Origin: Spongiibacter nanhainus
Lineage (GTDB): Bacteria > Pseudomonadota > Gammaproteobacteria > Pseudomonadales > Spongiibacteraceae
Length of the DNA stretch: 64,000 bases
NCBI RefSeq assembly: GCF_016132545.1
Contig: NZ_CP066167.1
Coordinates: 1,267,001-1,331,000, forward strand
Reading direction: 5' to 3'
The notes beneath the pieces are model-generated. The model saw only the letters and a list, made by a program, of their open reading frames with translations, made no database searches and was not told where the DNA came from. Position 1 is the first letter of the stretch, and every line of letters starts with the position of its first letter. This document shows positions 7,330-16,272 of the stretch, piece after piece. The translations under genes were made by a program, and so were the position numbers.

Positions 7330-8715
7330 ATGTCTTTTACTGCGCAACTGGAAAACGCCTTTAACGCCTTCGCTAACTTTATGTGGAGCACGCCGCTGGT
7401 GGTGTTGCTGGTGGGCGGCGGCATAGCGTTAACGCTGTATTCCAGGCTGCGCCCCTACCGTTATATCGGTCATTCTCTGGCCCTGTTGCGGGGTAAATAC
7501 AGCCACGACGATGACCCCGGGCATGTCTCTCACGCCCAAGCCCTGTCGACTGCCCTGTCGGGAACCTTGGGTCTGGGCAATGTGGCGGGGGTGGCCATTG
7601 CCATCAGTGTCGGCGGCCCGGGGGCAGTGTTCTGGATGTGGGTGACCGCCATTGTCGGGGTAACCACCAAGTTCTATACCGCGACACTGGCAGTGATGTA
7701 CCGGGGGCGGGACTCCGAAGGCACCTTGCGGGGCGGCCCCATGTACGTGATCCGCGAAGGGCTGGGTCGGCGCTGGTACCCCTTGGCGGTGCTGTTTGCC
7801 ATTGCCGGGGCCCTGGGTACGCTGCCGCTGTTTCAGGCCAATCAATTTATCACTTTGTTGCGAGAGGTGGTCGCTCAACCGGCGGGCTGGGCGACGGCGG
7901 AGTCCCATCGCGGCTTTGATTTTATCACCGGTGCAGTGTTGGCCCTGCTGGTTTGGGCGGTGGTTGCCGGCCGTATCGAGCGCATCGGTAAGCTTACGGT
8001 GCGGCTGGTGCCCAGCATGGTGCTGCTCTACCTGGGTATGGGTGGCATCGTGATGCTGGCCCACGCCAGTGAAATTCCCGCGGCGCTGGGGCTGATTGTC
8101 AGCGATGCCTTCTCCGGTCAGGCTGCCGCTGGCGGCGCTATCGGATCGGTCATCATGGTGGGAGTGCGGCGGGGCGCCTTTAGCAATGAAGCGGGTATTG
8201 GCACCGAGTCCATGGCCCACGGCGCCGCTCGAACAAGAGAGCCGGTGCGGGAAGGCATCGTCGCCATGACCGGTCCGGTCATCGATACCTTGATTGTCTG
8301 TACCTGTACTGCGCTGATGATCCTGTTAACCGGAGTCTGGCAAAGCGGCGGTGATATTGAGGGTGTGGCGCTGACCGCGGAAGCGGTAGCGACGGTGTTC
8401 CCCAATATCGGTATCTATCTGCTGCTGTTGATGGTGGCGCTACTGAGCTTCAGTACCATCGTGACCTTCTGGTTTTACGGCGCCAAATGCGTGGGCTTTT
8501 TACTGGGGGCCCACCGCCAGCATTGGTATACCCCGGTCTACATCGGGTTGATCATTCTGGGGGCGGTCACGTCCCTGGACCTGGTTAACGGCCTGTTAAT
8601 TGGCATGTACGCGGTGATGGCCATCCCCACCATGGTGTCGACCCTGCTTTTGGCGCCCAAGGTGAATCAGGCAGCGCGGCGTTATTTTGCCAAGCTGGCG
8701 AGCGATTCTCCTTGA
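7330..8715 (+). CDS. sodium:alanine symporter, AGCS family
   Basis: 461-aa inner-membrane secondary transporter that imports alanine or glycine with Na+. It has about 10-11 hydrophobic segments. Family motifs include ALSGTLGLGNVAGVA near residues 76-90, EGTLRGGPMYVI near 133-144 and RGAFSNEAGIGTESMAHGAA near 278-297. The start ATG at 7330 follows GGAACGG. The family call is clear. Substrate preference among D/L-alanine, glycine and related amino acids cannot be read. Confidence 0.93.
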   Translation: MSFTAQLENAFNAFANFMWSTPLVVLLVGGGIALTLYSRLRPYRYIGHSLALLRGKYSHDDDPGHVSHAQALSTALSGTLGLGNVAGVAIAISVGGPGAVFWMWVTAIVGVTTKFYTATLAVMYRGRDSEGTLRGGPMYVIREGLGRRWYPLAVLFAIAGALGTLPLFQANQFITLLREVVAQPAGWATAESHRGFDFITGAVLALLVWAVVAGRIERIGKLTVRLVPSMVLLYLGMGGIVMLAHASEIPAALGLIVSDAFSGQAAAGGAIGSVIMVGVRRGAFSNEAGIGTESMAHGAARTREPVREGIVAMTGPVIDTLIVCTCTALMILLTGVWQSGGDIEGVALTAEAVATVFPNIGIYLLLLMVALLSFSTIVTFWFYGAKCVGFLLGAHRQHWYTPVYIGLIILGAVTSLDLVNGLLIGMYAVMAIPTMVSTLLLAPKVNQAARRYFAKLASDSP

Positions 8716-8807
8716 CCATGAAGTGGCTCCAGGTGCCAGTCTAGCGCCGGTGTATTTACTGGATAGAGCGCTATGCAAAAGACAGGTGAGTTCAAGGAAG
8801 CGTGGCA

Positions 8808-9179
8808 ATGAATCAATTTGCCCGGAACCTTCGTCCCCATATAAAGCAGGAACTGGCACGCTATCGCTTGGCACTTGCCGATGGTCGCCCCGACCAAGCC
8901 TTTGTTCACCTGGAACGAGCTCACGTGTTGGGGCAGGGGGTGACGCGTTATCACCTTGCGGCCCACTGGCATATGCTGTGCTGGGAGCTGCGGTATCGCC
9001 GTGGCAGGGGGGCGCCGGGTCAGCTGCTGCGTCTGGTCGGGGCGCTGATATTGACACCCCCGGGGCTGTTGCCGACCGGCAATACCGGTGGCAGCAATAT
9101 CAGTGCCTTTAAAAGCATGCCTGTAGAGCCAGAGCTGGCAGAGATACTGCGACGCTCGCGGCAGCTTAAGTCACGTTAG
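8808..9179 (+). CDS. DUF3703 family protein
   Basis: 123-aa protein of unknown function matching the DUF3703 pattern: an N-terminal helical region with HLERAHVLGQ and a central RYHLAAHWHML with several histidines that could bind metal. The ATG at 8808 is preferred over GTG at 8802 because AAGGAAG (8794-8800) then sits 7 nt away. Its last 4 bp overlap the 3' end of the convergent mtnC gene. Confidence 0.75.
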   Translation: MNQFARNLRPHIKQELARYRLALADGRPDQAFVHLERAHVLGQGVTRYHLAAHWHMLCWELRYRRGRGAPGQLLRLVGALILTPPGLLPTGNTGGSNISAFKSMPVEPELAEILRRSRQLKSR

Positions 9180-9853
9180 AAATCGATTTCGCTAAAGTCT
9201 CTGACGCTGAGGTGGGGGCTGCGATGTTGCAGCTCGCCCTGCCGTTGCACCCACACCGTGGTCATACCCGCCTGCGTTGCCGCATCCAGTTCCTCAACCA
9301 CGTCAGAGAGGAACGCAATATGGGTGGCGGGTAAATCAATACTGCGGACGATGCTGCGATAAGAGGCCGCGTCCCGCTTGTTGCCGGTGGTGGTGTCAAA
9401 GTAGTCGCTAAACAGTCCCCGTAGGTCTCCCGCCTCGGTGTGGCCAAACAGGAGTTTTTGCGCAAAGGTCGAGCCCGAAGAATAGACGTAGAGAGCGCGT
9501 TTCTGTCGCTGCCATTGTTGCAGTACGTCAACGGCGTCGGGGTAGATGTGAGCGTGAAAATCGCCGCTTTTGTAGCCGTGCTCCCAAATCAATCCTTGCA
9601 GGGTTTTAAGCGGGGTGATTTTCCTGTCCTCGGCGATCCACTGCAACAGCGCCGTGATAAGGCCCTCGATATCGTCGCCGGGGATTCCGGCGGCGTAAGC
9701 CGCCTCGGCCAGTGCCGCGCTGACTTTGGATTCGCCGGCATGCTGGCGGACAAAGTCCGGCAGGCGTTCGGTCGAGTAGGGAAACAGGACCTTGTGGACA
9801 AAGTCGATATCGGTGGTGGTGCCTTCGATATCGGTGACGATAGCCTTGATCAT
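9176..9853 (-). CDS. mtnC: enolase-phosphatase E1 (methionine salvage)
   Basis: 225-aa HAD-superfamily enzyme. It enolises and dephosphorylates 2,3-diketo-5-methylthiopentyl-1-phosphate to the acireductone. HAD motif I is DIEGTTTDI at residues 8-16, the motif II serine lies in YVYSSGS near 120 and motif IV is FLSDVVEELDAA near 175. It is the last gene of mtnA-mtnB-mtnD-mtnC and its ATG overlaps the mtnD stop codon by one base, implying coupled translation. Confidence 0.95.
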   Translation of the reverse strand: MIKAIVTDIEGTTTDIDFVHKVLFPYSTERLPDFVRQHAGESKVSAALAEAAYAAGIPGDDIEGLITALLQWIAEDRKITPLKTLQGLIWEHGYKSGDFHAHIYPDAVDVLQQWQRQKRALYVYSSGSTFAQKLLFGHTEAGDLRGLFSDYFDTTTGNKRDAASYRSIVRSIDLPATHIAFLSDVVEELDAATQAGMTTVWVQRQGELQHRSPHLSVRDFSEIDF

Positions 9854-10398
9854 TAATTCTCCAGCCGTGAATACGATGCGGCAATATCGCTGCCACTGTA
9901 GTGGGCTACCCAGCCGTCGGGGTTGTTGAAAAACCGAATTGCCACTAGATCGGGGTTGGGGCCCAGGTCGAACCAGTGGCGGGTATTGGCAGGTACGCTG
10001 AGCAAGTCGCCTTGTTCGCAGGTAACTTCGTACACGCGGCTGCCAATATGCAGTGCAAACAAACCCTGACCCCGCACAAAGAAACGGACCTCGTCTTCGC
10101 TGTGGTGGTGCTCGGACAGGAATTTATCCCGCAGTGCGACTTTGTCAGGGTGGTCACTGCCCAGGCTGATCACATCGACAGTCTGATAGCCCTCTGTGGC
10201 ACATAAATCATTTATCTGCGCTTTATAAGCAGCGATAACCGCCTCTTGGCTGTCGCCGGCGCGGATGTCGGGGGAGGTAGGCCACTGCTCAAAGCGCACG
10301 CCAACTTCAGCCAGCATACGCTGAATCTGCTTGGGCTCCTCGGTGCTGCTTAGCGGCTGTGAAGGCTTGTTGTCGTCGAAAACGGCCAAATGGCTCAT
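9853..10398 (-). CDS. mtnD: acireductone dioxygenase (methionine salvage)
   Basis: 181-aa cupin enzyme that converts the acireductone plus O2 to 4-methylthio-2-oxobutanoate and formate (Fe form). The metal ligands are in EHHHSEDEVRFFV (two His and a Glu) and a later His in the TRHWFDLG segment. The start at 10398 is chosen over upstream codons because of GGGAGAAAAACA just before it and because the family begins MSxLxVF. It shares an ATGA overlap with mtnB. Confidence 0.95.
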   Translation of the reverse strand: MSHLAVFDDNKPSQPLSSTEEPKQIQRMLAEVGVRFEQWPTSPDIRAGDSQEAVIAAYKAQINDLCATEGYQTVDVISLGSDHPDKVALRDKFLSEHHHSEDEVRFFVRGQGLFALHIGSRVYEVTCEQGDLLSVPANTRHWFDLGPNPDLVAIRFFNNPDGWVAHYSGSDIAASYSRLEN

Positions 10399-11072
10399 TG
10401 TTTTTCTCCCGTGTGCTGGCCTGGGTGCAGGCGCCGCCGCTCCAGTTCGCATTGCAATAAAAATTCAACCGCCTCGAGTTTGTCGAGACAGCTGTCCAGA
10501 TCGTCACTCCAGCAATACACACCATGGCCCCGTATCAAGTAGGCCGGGCAGTCGGGCTTGGCGGCCAGGTAGGTATCTACCTTCGCCGCCATGCGGGAAA
10601 TGGTCTGGTCGTTGTCGAAAATTGGCAATACGACTTTGGTATTGTGACTGTCGACACCGCTGAAAGCCTTCAGCACCTCGTATCCCGTCAATACTAATTC
10701 ACTGCCCTGGGTTTCCAGCGACAGCACGGTACTGTTGACGGAGTGACAGTGGAGCACCGCGCCAATGTTGGCAAAGCGGGCATAGAGCTGCGTGTGCAGC
10801 AGGGTTTCCGCCGACGGCTTGCCGTCGGTGAGAGGCGTTCCGGATTGATCCACGGCAATAAAGTCGTCGGGGCCCAGTTTGCCTTTATGCCGCCCCGAGG
10901 CGGTGACAATGGCAGTGGTGGGGCTTAAACGCAGCGAGAAATTGCCGCTGGTCGCCGGCACCCAGCCGCGTTGGTGCAGTTGCTCGCCGGCGGCAGCCAG
11001 GGCGGTTGCGCTTTCGTAAAAGCGCCGGTCTCGCGGCACAGCCGCTTCGATACGAGGATCAGTTGATGCCAT
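10395..11072 (-). CDS. mtnB: methylthioribulose-1-phosphate dehydratase
   Basis: 225-aa class II aldolase-fold zinc enzyme that dehydrates 5-methylthioribulose-1-phosphate to the diketo compound. ATSGNFSLRL (residues ~40-49), the zinc motif HCHS near 109 and RGHGVYCW near 190 (third His) are visible. It is the second gene of the mtn operon, 6 bp after mtnA, and overlaps mtnD. Confidence 0.94.
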   Translation of the reverse strand: MASTDPRIEAAVPRDRRFYESATALAAAGEQLHQRGWVPATSGNFSLRLSPTTAIVTASGRHKGKLGPDDFIAVDQSGTPLTDGKPSAETLLHTQLYARFANIGAVLHCHSVNSTVLSLETQGSELVLTGYEVLKAFSGVDSHNTKVVLPIFDNDQTISRMAAKVDTYLAAKPDCPAYLIRGHGVYCWSDDLDSCLDKLEAVEFLLQCELERRRLHPGQHTGEKQ

Positions 11073-11078
11073 CGAAAG

Positions 11079-12134
11079 CTACTCCTTAGCCGTTTGCAGG
11101 TGCGCCGTCACGCTCTCCCGGCTGGGGGAGTGAATAACGCCGTACTCGGTGACGATGGCGTCGATCAATGACGCCGGCGTGACATCAAAGGCGGGGTTGA
11201 GACTGATGCAGTTGCTGGGCGCCACCTGGGCGCCGCGGCTGTGGGTGATTTCCTCGCCGGGACGCTGCTCAATGGGGATATCGTCGCCATCCAGAGAGGG
11301 GTCAAAAGTGCTGATCGGAGCCGCCACCATAAACTTCACACCGTGGTGGCGAGCCAGGATCGCGAGATTGTAGCTGCCGATTTTGTTGGCGACATCGCCA
11401 TTGGCGGCAATGCGATCGGCGCCGATGATTACCCAACTTGGCTTGAGTGAGCGCATCAGATGGCCGGCGGCGCCCTCGGTGGCCAAGCTAACATCGATGC
11501 CGTCCTGCATTAACTCCCAGGTGGTCAAGCGGGCACCCTGCAACCAGGGGCGGGTTTCTCCGGCAATAACGCCACGCAGCTTGCCGCCGGCGTGGGCACT
11601 GCGGATGACCCCCAGCGCCGTCCCGTAGCCACCAGTGGCTAATGCACCGGCATTGCAGTGGGTGTAGACCAGGCTGTCGGGGGCAATCAGCGCGGCGCCG
11701 TGATCGCCAATGCGCTGATTGATGGCTAGATCTTCTGCCAGTAGCTGGTGTGCCAGTTGCAACAAGGCCTCTGCGACGTCGCCGCCGTTACCGTATTGCT
11801 CAATGGTTTGGTCGGCCCGGGTCAGAGCCCAAAATAGATTGACCGCGGTGGGGCGGGAGTTTGCCAGAGCGTGGCGGGCTGCTGACAGCGCCTGGGTCCA
11901 GGCGGCAACGCTGGGGAGCGGGCCGACGGACCTGGCCGCCAGTGCCATGCCATAGGCGGCGGTAATCCCAATAGCGGGTGCACCACGTACCACCATATCG
12001 CGGATGGCGTCGGCCACTGCCGCCGCGCTGTCAAAGCGCAGATAGTGTATTTCTGTGGGTAATAGGCGTTGATCCAGCAGCTCCAGCTGGTTATCACGCC
12101 ACTGTATGGCGGCGGGAGTTGGCAAAGCGGTCAC
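11079..12134 (-). CDS. mtnA: methylthioribose-1-phosphate isomerase
   Basis: 351-aa isomerase of the eIF2B-like fold; first step after phosphorylation in methionine salvage. VVRGAPAIGITAAYG is near residues 48-62, a THCNAGALATGGYGTALG block near 159-176 carries the catalytic Cys, and IIGADRIAANGDVANKIG near 237-254 carries the catalytic Asp. It leads the operon mtnABDC. A MtnK kinase or MtnP phosphorylase is not in the window. Confidence 0.96.
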   Translation of the reverse strand: MTALPTPAAIQWRDNQLELLDQRLLPTEIHYLRFDSAAAVADAIRDMVVRGAPAIGITAAYGMALAARSVGPLPSVAAWTQALSAARHALANSRPTAVNLFWALTRADQTIEQYGNGGDVAEALLQLAHQLLAEDLAINQRIGDHGAALIAPDSLVYTHCNAGALATGGYGTALGVIRSAHAGGKLRGVIAGETRPWLQGARLTTWELMQDGIDVSLATEGAAGHLMRSLKPSWVIIGADRIAANGDVANKIGSYNLAILARHHGVKFMVAAPISTFDPSLDGDDIPIEQRPGEEITHSRGAQVAPSNCISLNPAFDVTPASLIDAIVTEYGVIHSPSRESVTAHLQTAKE

Positions 12135-12188
12135 TCCAGATTATCGGCGGCGTCCCCGCACGGTGGGCGGGGATGTTTCGGGGGCGTG

Positions 12189-12216
12189 ATTATAATGCAG
12201 GCGTCTCCACTGTCAC
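12189..12216 (-). promoter_or_regulatory. sigma-70 promoter of mtnABDC
   Basis: On the minus strand, -35 GTGACA (12216-12211) and a perfect -10 TATAAT (12194-12189) are separated by 16 bp, about 55 bp before the mtnA start. The leader between them and mtnA contains a 7-bp hairpin, TCCCCGC/GCGGGGA (12153-12173). No known SAM riboswitch fold was recognised. The rest of the 12135-12354 spacer holds nothing else identifiable. Confidence 0.6.
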
Positions 12217-12354
12217 ATCCATTTTGAATGCGGTCATTATGAATGCAGTGTGACAAGGTTGGGCGCTGCGCGGGGGGTGCCAGCGGTCACTGAATTTCGA
12301 TTATTGAGCGGTCTGGCGCTATGCTGTCTGTATAGCATTAGAACTGAGGTGAGG

Positions 12355-12807
12355 ATGAGCGATTTAGCGGTACTGGCGTGGATCGGTGTTGTGATTGTGG
12401 TGGTATTGGCGGTGATCGCCGGGCGGTTGCTGTGGTTGCTGCACCGCCAGCGTCAGGCCGAGCAGGCCCGAGCGGAAGCGGAGTCTGAGGTGGGGCAAAA
12501 GGTGGCGGTGGAGGCCCTGGACAGCGTACAGATTCTGGCGCGCTGCTACCTGGCGGGGCAGGTGGGCGGCAGTGAGGCGGCGCTGCGCATCGCCGTGCTG
12601 CTGGACCAACCGGCGATGTCCACCACTCACCGAGAACAGGGCCGGGTATTTACCGAAGTGGCGGCAAAATTGTCGCATATTCCCACCCACGCTGATTGGA
12701 AGGCCCTGTCCCGGGCAGAGCGGGAGCAATTTCGCCAGGAGATGGAGGCATTAGAGTCCCGTTTTGCCGAGTCGATGAAGGCCGCGGCGGAACAATTGGT
12801 CGCGTAG
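12355..12807 (+). CDS. DUF2489 family membrane-anchored protein
   Basis: 150-aa protein with one N-terminal transmembrane helix (residues ~5-26), then a charged, probably coiled-coil stretch rich in Gln/Ala/Glu and a helical domain resembling DUF2489. The start at 12355 follows GAGGTGAGG. It would sit in the inner membrane with its bulk in the cytoplasm. No function is known. It converges on a TetR gene. Confidence 0.7.
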   Translation: MSDLAVLAWIGVVIVVVLAVIAGRLLWLLHRQRQAEQARAEAESEVGQKVAVEALDSVQILARCYLAGQVGGSEAALRIAVLLDQPAMSTTHREQGRVFTEVAAKLSHIPTHADWKALSRAEREQFRQEMEALESRFAESMKAAAEQLVA

Positions 12808-12828
12808 CCCCGACACGCGCCGGCAAGC

Positions 12829-13437
12829 TCAGGCCGGAGAGCGGTGTTTTTCCACCAACTGGGTGAGGCCGTCCACCATGTCCTGCTGCAATTGCAATTG
12901 GGCATTGAGCTGGCTGGTTTCCAGCGGGTCGATACCAAATATCGCCTGGTGCAGGGGCGATAAGGTGACATAGCCCAGAATCATACAGTGGAAGGCCATG
13001 GCGGCAGGAATATTGATCCACTCCCGGTCGGGGTTGGTGGCGCTGTCACTGAAAAAGGCGAAAAACTTGCGATACCAGCGCTCGCTGAGCAGATCGAGGG
13101 TCTCGTCCCGGGCCAGGGTGGCGTGCTGGACCAAGCGCGCAATATTGGGATTGGCGGCCAGCGCCGACATCACCTCGTGAATCTGTTTGTGGGTTTCGCT
13201 GAAATCGGCGGTAGGCTGTAACTGACTGGTGACCTCCGCCAGTGGGGCGAACAGTTTTGCGCAAACGGCTTCGTAAATATCCAGCTTGTTGGCGTAGTGC
13301 TTGTAGATGCCAGGGCTGCTGATGCCGACTTCGGCGGCGATCTCACTCACCGAGGTGGCGGCAAAACCCTGTTGGGCAAACAGGTTCTCTGCAACCTCGA
13401 GAATGCGCTCTCGCGTATTGGTGCGCGGGCTTGTCAT
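12829..13437 (-). CDS. TetR/AcrR-family transcriptional regulator
   Basis: 202-aa regulator. The HTH is the conserved type, with ILEVAENLFAQQGFAATSVSEIA followed by ISSPGIYKHYANKLDIYEAV (residues ~12-58). The C-terminal part resembles the TetR_C domains of regulators of fatty-acid or xenobiotic genes. Neighbours are a DUF2489 protein (convergent) and a GIDE-domain membrane protein 19 bp upstream on the same strand, so it could be the last gene of that transcript. Its target is unknown. Confidence 0.85.
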   Translation of the reverse strand: MTSPRTNTRERILEVAENLFAQQGFAATSVSEIAAEVGISSPGIYKHYANKLDIYEAVCAKLFAPLAEVTSQLQPTADFSETHKQIHEVMSALAANPNIARLVQHATLARDETLDLLSERWYRKFFAFFSDSATNPDREWINIPAAMAFHCMILGYVTLSPLHQAIFGIDPLETSQLNAQLQLQQDMVDGLTQLVEKHRSPA

Positions 13438-13456
13438 TGTTGTGGTTCCATGCGCC

Positions 13457-14338
13457 CTACAGCGCGCTTTTATTCAGTAGTAACCAGGCGAAACCGGCGG
13501 TGGCGGCCAGGCTGACGACAAGCAGGCCCAGCGCCTGCCAGCGAAAGCGCCGGCTCAGTGATTCCGGTTCAGAGGTGGCGATGATAAACGGTTGTCGCCG
13601 GTCAGGCGAATACACCATAGTGTGGATGGCGGCGCGGGGCGTTTGCTTGTGCCGCTCCCGGGCGGCCTGGCGTTGGGCTTCCTCCCGGGCCAGTGCCCAT
13701 TCCTGAAGGTCTATTTCGCCATCGCCATTGCGGTCAAAGCGGGTCACCAGGCGGTCGTAATCCTGTTTCCATTCATTGAGGATGTCCGCCATTCGGGCCT
13801 TGTCAACTTCCTGATTGCTGGGGGGGTGGCGGGTTTCAAACTGGCCGATGACGTAGAGCAGGTCGTCGCTACACAGCAGTTCTTCGGTATAGCGATAGCG
13901 GCGCCCCAGCAGGCTGAACCCGCCCTCGCTGCCGCTGGGGTAGCGCTGGCTGCCGTGCCAGGTGCGCTTGCGATGGGTGGTGACTTCAGCGCGGTCGGGG
14001 AATACGTAACAGTCGGCGGTGCCGTCGTTGATCCGCACCGGTCGCTCGCTGCTGCGCTGCTCCAGCGTTCTCCAGCGACTGTTTTTGCCGGAGCGCTCGT
14101 AGCGTTCGATGCGGTAGCGAAACCACAGGCAGGGCGACTGGCTGAGCCGGCTGATCAACGGCGCCTCACTGTCCCGATCCATGGCGGCGCCGATAATCTC
14201 CACGTAGCCCTGGTGGGCGGAGCGGATTTTTGACGTGGGCGTGTCTTCGATAACCCGCGCCCGGCGCAGGCGGTTAAAACTGAACCAGCCGGCACCTAAT
14301 GCGGCGGCACCGGCCATCACGTGGGGCAGGTAATCCAT
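13457..14338 (-). CDS. GIDE-domain membrane protein with an EF-hand
   Basis: 293-aa protein with hydrophobic segments at residues ~5-22 and ~268-288. The region YVEIIGAAMDRDSEAPLIS followed by PCLWFRYRIERYE (~45-80) resembles the GIDE (E3-ligase-like, PF12483) domain found in prokaryotic membrane proteins. Near 200-213 is a textbook EF-hand calcium loop, DRNGDGEIDLQEW. It follows lemA by 15 bp on the same strand. LemA and GIDE-type proteins often co-occur, but their joint role in bacteria is not established. Confidence 0.7.
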   Translation of the reverse strand: MDYLPHVMAGAAALGAGWFSFNRLRRARVIEDTPTSKIRSAHQGYVEIIGAAMDRDSEAPLISRLSQSPCLWFRYRIERYERSGKNSRWRTLEQRSSERPVRINDGTADCYVFPDRAEVTTHRKRTWHGSQRYPSGSEGGFSLLGRRYRYTEELLCSDDLLYVIGQFETRHPPSNQEVDKARMADILNEWKQDYDRLVTRFDRNGDGEIDLQEWALAREEAQRQAARERHKQTPRAAIHTMVYSPDRRQPFIIATSEPESLSRRFRWQALGLLVVSLAATAGFAWLLLNKSAL

Positions 14339-14353
14339 TAGTGTGAGCAGGCC

Positions 14354-14926
14354 CTAGCTAAACAGCGATTTGATATCCACATCCCGCAACTCCTCTTCGC
14401 GGAATTTCAGCAGGTCGAAGGCTTTGAAGTTAAACAAGCGGGCCACAATCACATCGGGGAACTGTTCGATACGCACGTTATTGTTGTTAACGGCTTCATT
14501 GTAGGTTTCCCGCCGGTCGGCGATGGCGTTCTCCAGCGAGCTGATGCGGGACTGCAAGGCCTGGAAGGAACTGTCGGCTTTGAGTTCGGGGTAGTTTTCC
14601 GCCAGCGCAAACAGGTTGCCCAGGTTGGCCCGCAGGCCGGTTTCGGCCTCGCCGAGTGCGCGCATGTCGTGGCTGGCCTGGGCGCTGGCCACCTGCTGGC
14701 GGGCGAGGATGACTTTCTCTAGGGTGTCCTGCTCAAATTGCATGTACTGCTTGCAGGTTTCCACCAGCTTGGGGAGCTCATCGTGGCGCTGCTTTAACAA
14801 CACGTCGATGTTGGCCAGGTGCTTGGTGACGGCGTGCTTCAGATTGACCAGGCCGTTGTAGAGCATGACCACGTAGATCACCACAAAGACCACGATGGCC
14901 AGGAATACCATGGTGCCAATTTCCAT
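14354..14926 (-). CDS. lemA: LemA family protein
   Basis: 190-aa protein with an N-terminal transmembrane helix (residues ~5-24) and a mostly helical cytoplasmic or periplasmic domain. Family hallmarks include YNGLVNL, the KQRHDELPKLVETCK segment and ENYPELKAD near 109-117. It lies between the cysteine synthase gene (35 bp upstream) and the GIDE protein gene, probably one transcript. Biochemical function is unknown. Confidence 0.9.
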   Translation of the reverse strand: MEIGTMVFLAIVVFVVIYVVMLYNGLVNLKHAVTKHLANIDVLLKQRHDELPKLVETCKQYMQFEQDTLEKVILARQQVASAQASHDMRALGEAETGLRANLGNLFALAENYPELKADSSFQALQSRISSLENAIADRRETYNEAVNNNNVRIEQFPDVIVARLFNFKAFDLLKFREEELRDVDIKSLFS

Positions 14927-14961
14927 ATTACTGAGTCCTCTGTTGGCGGCTGGGGGCAGCG

Positions 14962-15999
14962 TTAGTTGCGCATCCAGTCCGGAGCCGGCAGGCCCATGTT
15001 TTCCAGAAATACCGGATTGTAGAGTTTGCTCTTGTAGCGATCACCGTAGTCGCAGAGCACGGTGACGATGGTTTTGCCCGGCCCCAGCTCCTCGGCCAGC
15101 TTAACCGCGCCGGCGATGTTGATTGCCGACGAGCCGCCCAGGCACAGGCCCTCCTGGCGCAGCAGGTTAAAGATATAGGGCAGGGCGTCGGCATCGCTTA
15201 TCTGGTAGGAGCGGTCCACCTGAGCCAGGCGCAGGTTGTCGGTTACCAGGCTGATACCAATGCCTTCGGTGATAGAGCGCCCTTCGCCTTCCAGCTCACC
15301 GCGGCTGAAGTAGTTGTGCAGTGAGGAGCCCTGCGGATCGGCCAGCGCGATGGTGATGTCGGGGTTGTGGCCCTTGAGCGCCCGGCTGACACCGGCCAGG
15401 GTACCGCCGGTGCCTACCGCACAGATAAAGCCGTCGACCTGACCTTCGGTCTGCTGCCAGATCTCCTCACCGGTGGTGCGCTGGTGGATATCGGTATTGG
15501 CGGGGTTGTCGAATTGGCGGGCCCATATCGCGCCGTTGGGTTCTTTTTCCACCAGTTCCTCGGCCAGTCGGCGGGCGCGGTGCACGTAGTGATTGGGGTC
15601 GCTGTAGGACGTGGCGGGAACCAAACGCAAGTCTGCTCCGTATAGATCCAGAAGCTCTATTTTTTCGCGGCTTTGACTGTGGGGCATGACGACCACACTT
15701 TTATAGCCAAGAGCGTTGGCAATCAGGGTTAAGCCGATACCGGTATTGCCCGCAGTGCCTTCCACCACGGTGCCGCCGGGGCGCAGTTGGCCCCTGGCTT
15801 CGGCGTCGCGGATGATGCCCAGAGCGGTACGGTCTTTGACGGAGCCGCCGGGGTTGAGAAATTCCGCCTTGCCGAGAATGGTACAGCCGGTCAGGGCCGA
15901 TGCCGCTTCGAGTTTAATCAGAGGGGTATTGCCAATCAGGTCAGGCATTGAGGCAAAGGTTGCTGGCATGAAGATCTCCGACACGGTTTTGACCTTCAT
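14962..15999 (-). CDS. cysK: PLP-dependent cysteine synthase
   Basis: 345-aa beta-family PLP enzyme making cysteine from O-acetylserine and sulfide, or a close variant. IGNTPLIKLE opens the fold. The PLP lysine is in NPGGSVKDR (residues ~48-56), the substrate loop is EGTAGNTGIG and the phosphate cup is GTGGTLAG. The ATG at 15999 follows GGAG with a 5-nt gap; an ATG at 15969 also has GGAG 6 nt away and would give the shorter N-terminus usual in CysK. CysK versus CysM or a cystathionine-type synthase cannot be settled by eye. Confidence 0.85.
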   Translation of the reverse strand: MKVKTVSEIFMPATFASMPDLIGNTPLIKLEAASALTGCTILGKAEFLNPGGSVKDRTALGIIRDAEARGQLRPGGTVVEGTAGNTGIGLTLIANALGYKSVVVMPHSQSREKIELLDLYGADLRLVPATSYSDPNHYVHRARRLAEELVEKEPNGAIWARQFDNPANTDIHQRTTGEEIWQQTEGQVDGFICAVGTGGTLAGVSRALKGHNPDITIALADPQGSSLHNYFSRGELEGEGRSITEGIGISLVTDNLRLAQVDRSYQISDADALPYIFNLLRQEGLCLGGSSAINIAGAVKLAEELGPGKTIVTVLCDYGDRYKSKLYNPVFLENMGLPAPDWMRN

Positions 16000-16272
16000 A
16001 GTAGCTCCGGCGCTCAGGTCGGGCAATGCTAAGTCTTGTTTTGACAGGGTTTTTTGCCTCTGAGGATGGCAAGTCGGAAAAGATAGAGAGGTTTTCTATT
16101 CAGCGCCGGGGAATTGCCCCCGGCTCTGATACGGGTTCGGTTGCCCCTAGCGGTAACGTTGTCGGTACAAATGTCACTGCAATTTGTGCCCAATATCGTT
16201 ATCTTGTGGACAGCCGGTGGGTTGTATCCATCAGGCGGAGAATAAACAGATATGCCAGTGAGAGGTGTGTTA

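Noticed and set aside
12135-12188. A SAM-type riboswitch in the mtnA leader
   Set aside because: Only a simple 7-bp hairpin is present; no SAM-I, SAM-II or SAM-IV core could be recognised and the leader is too short.
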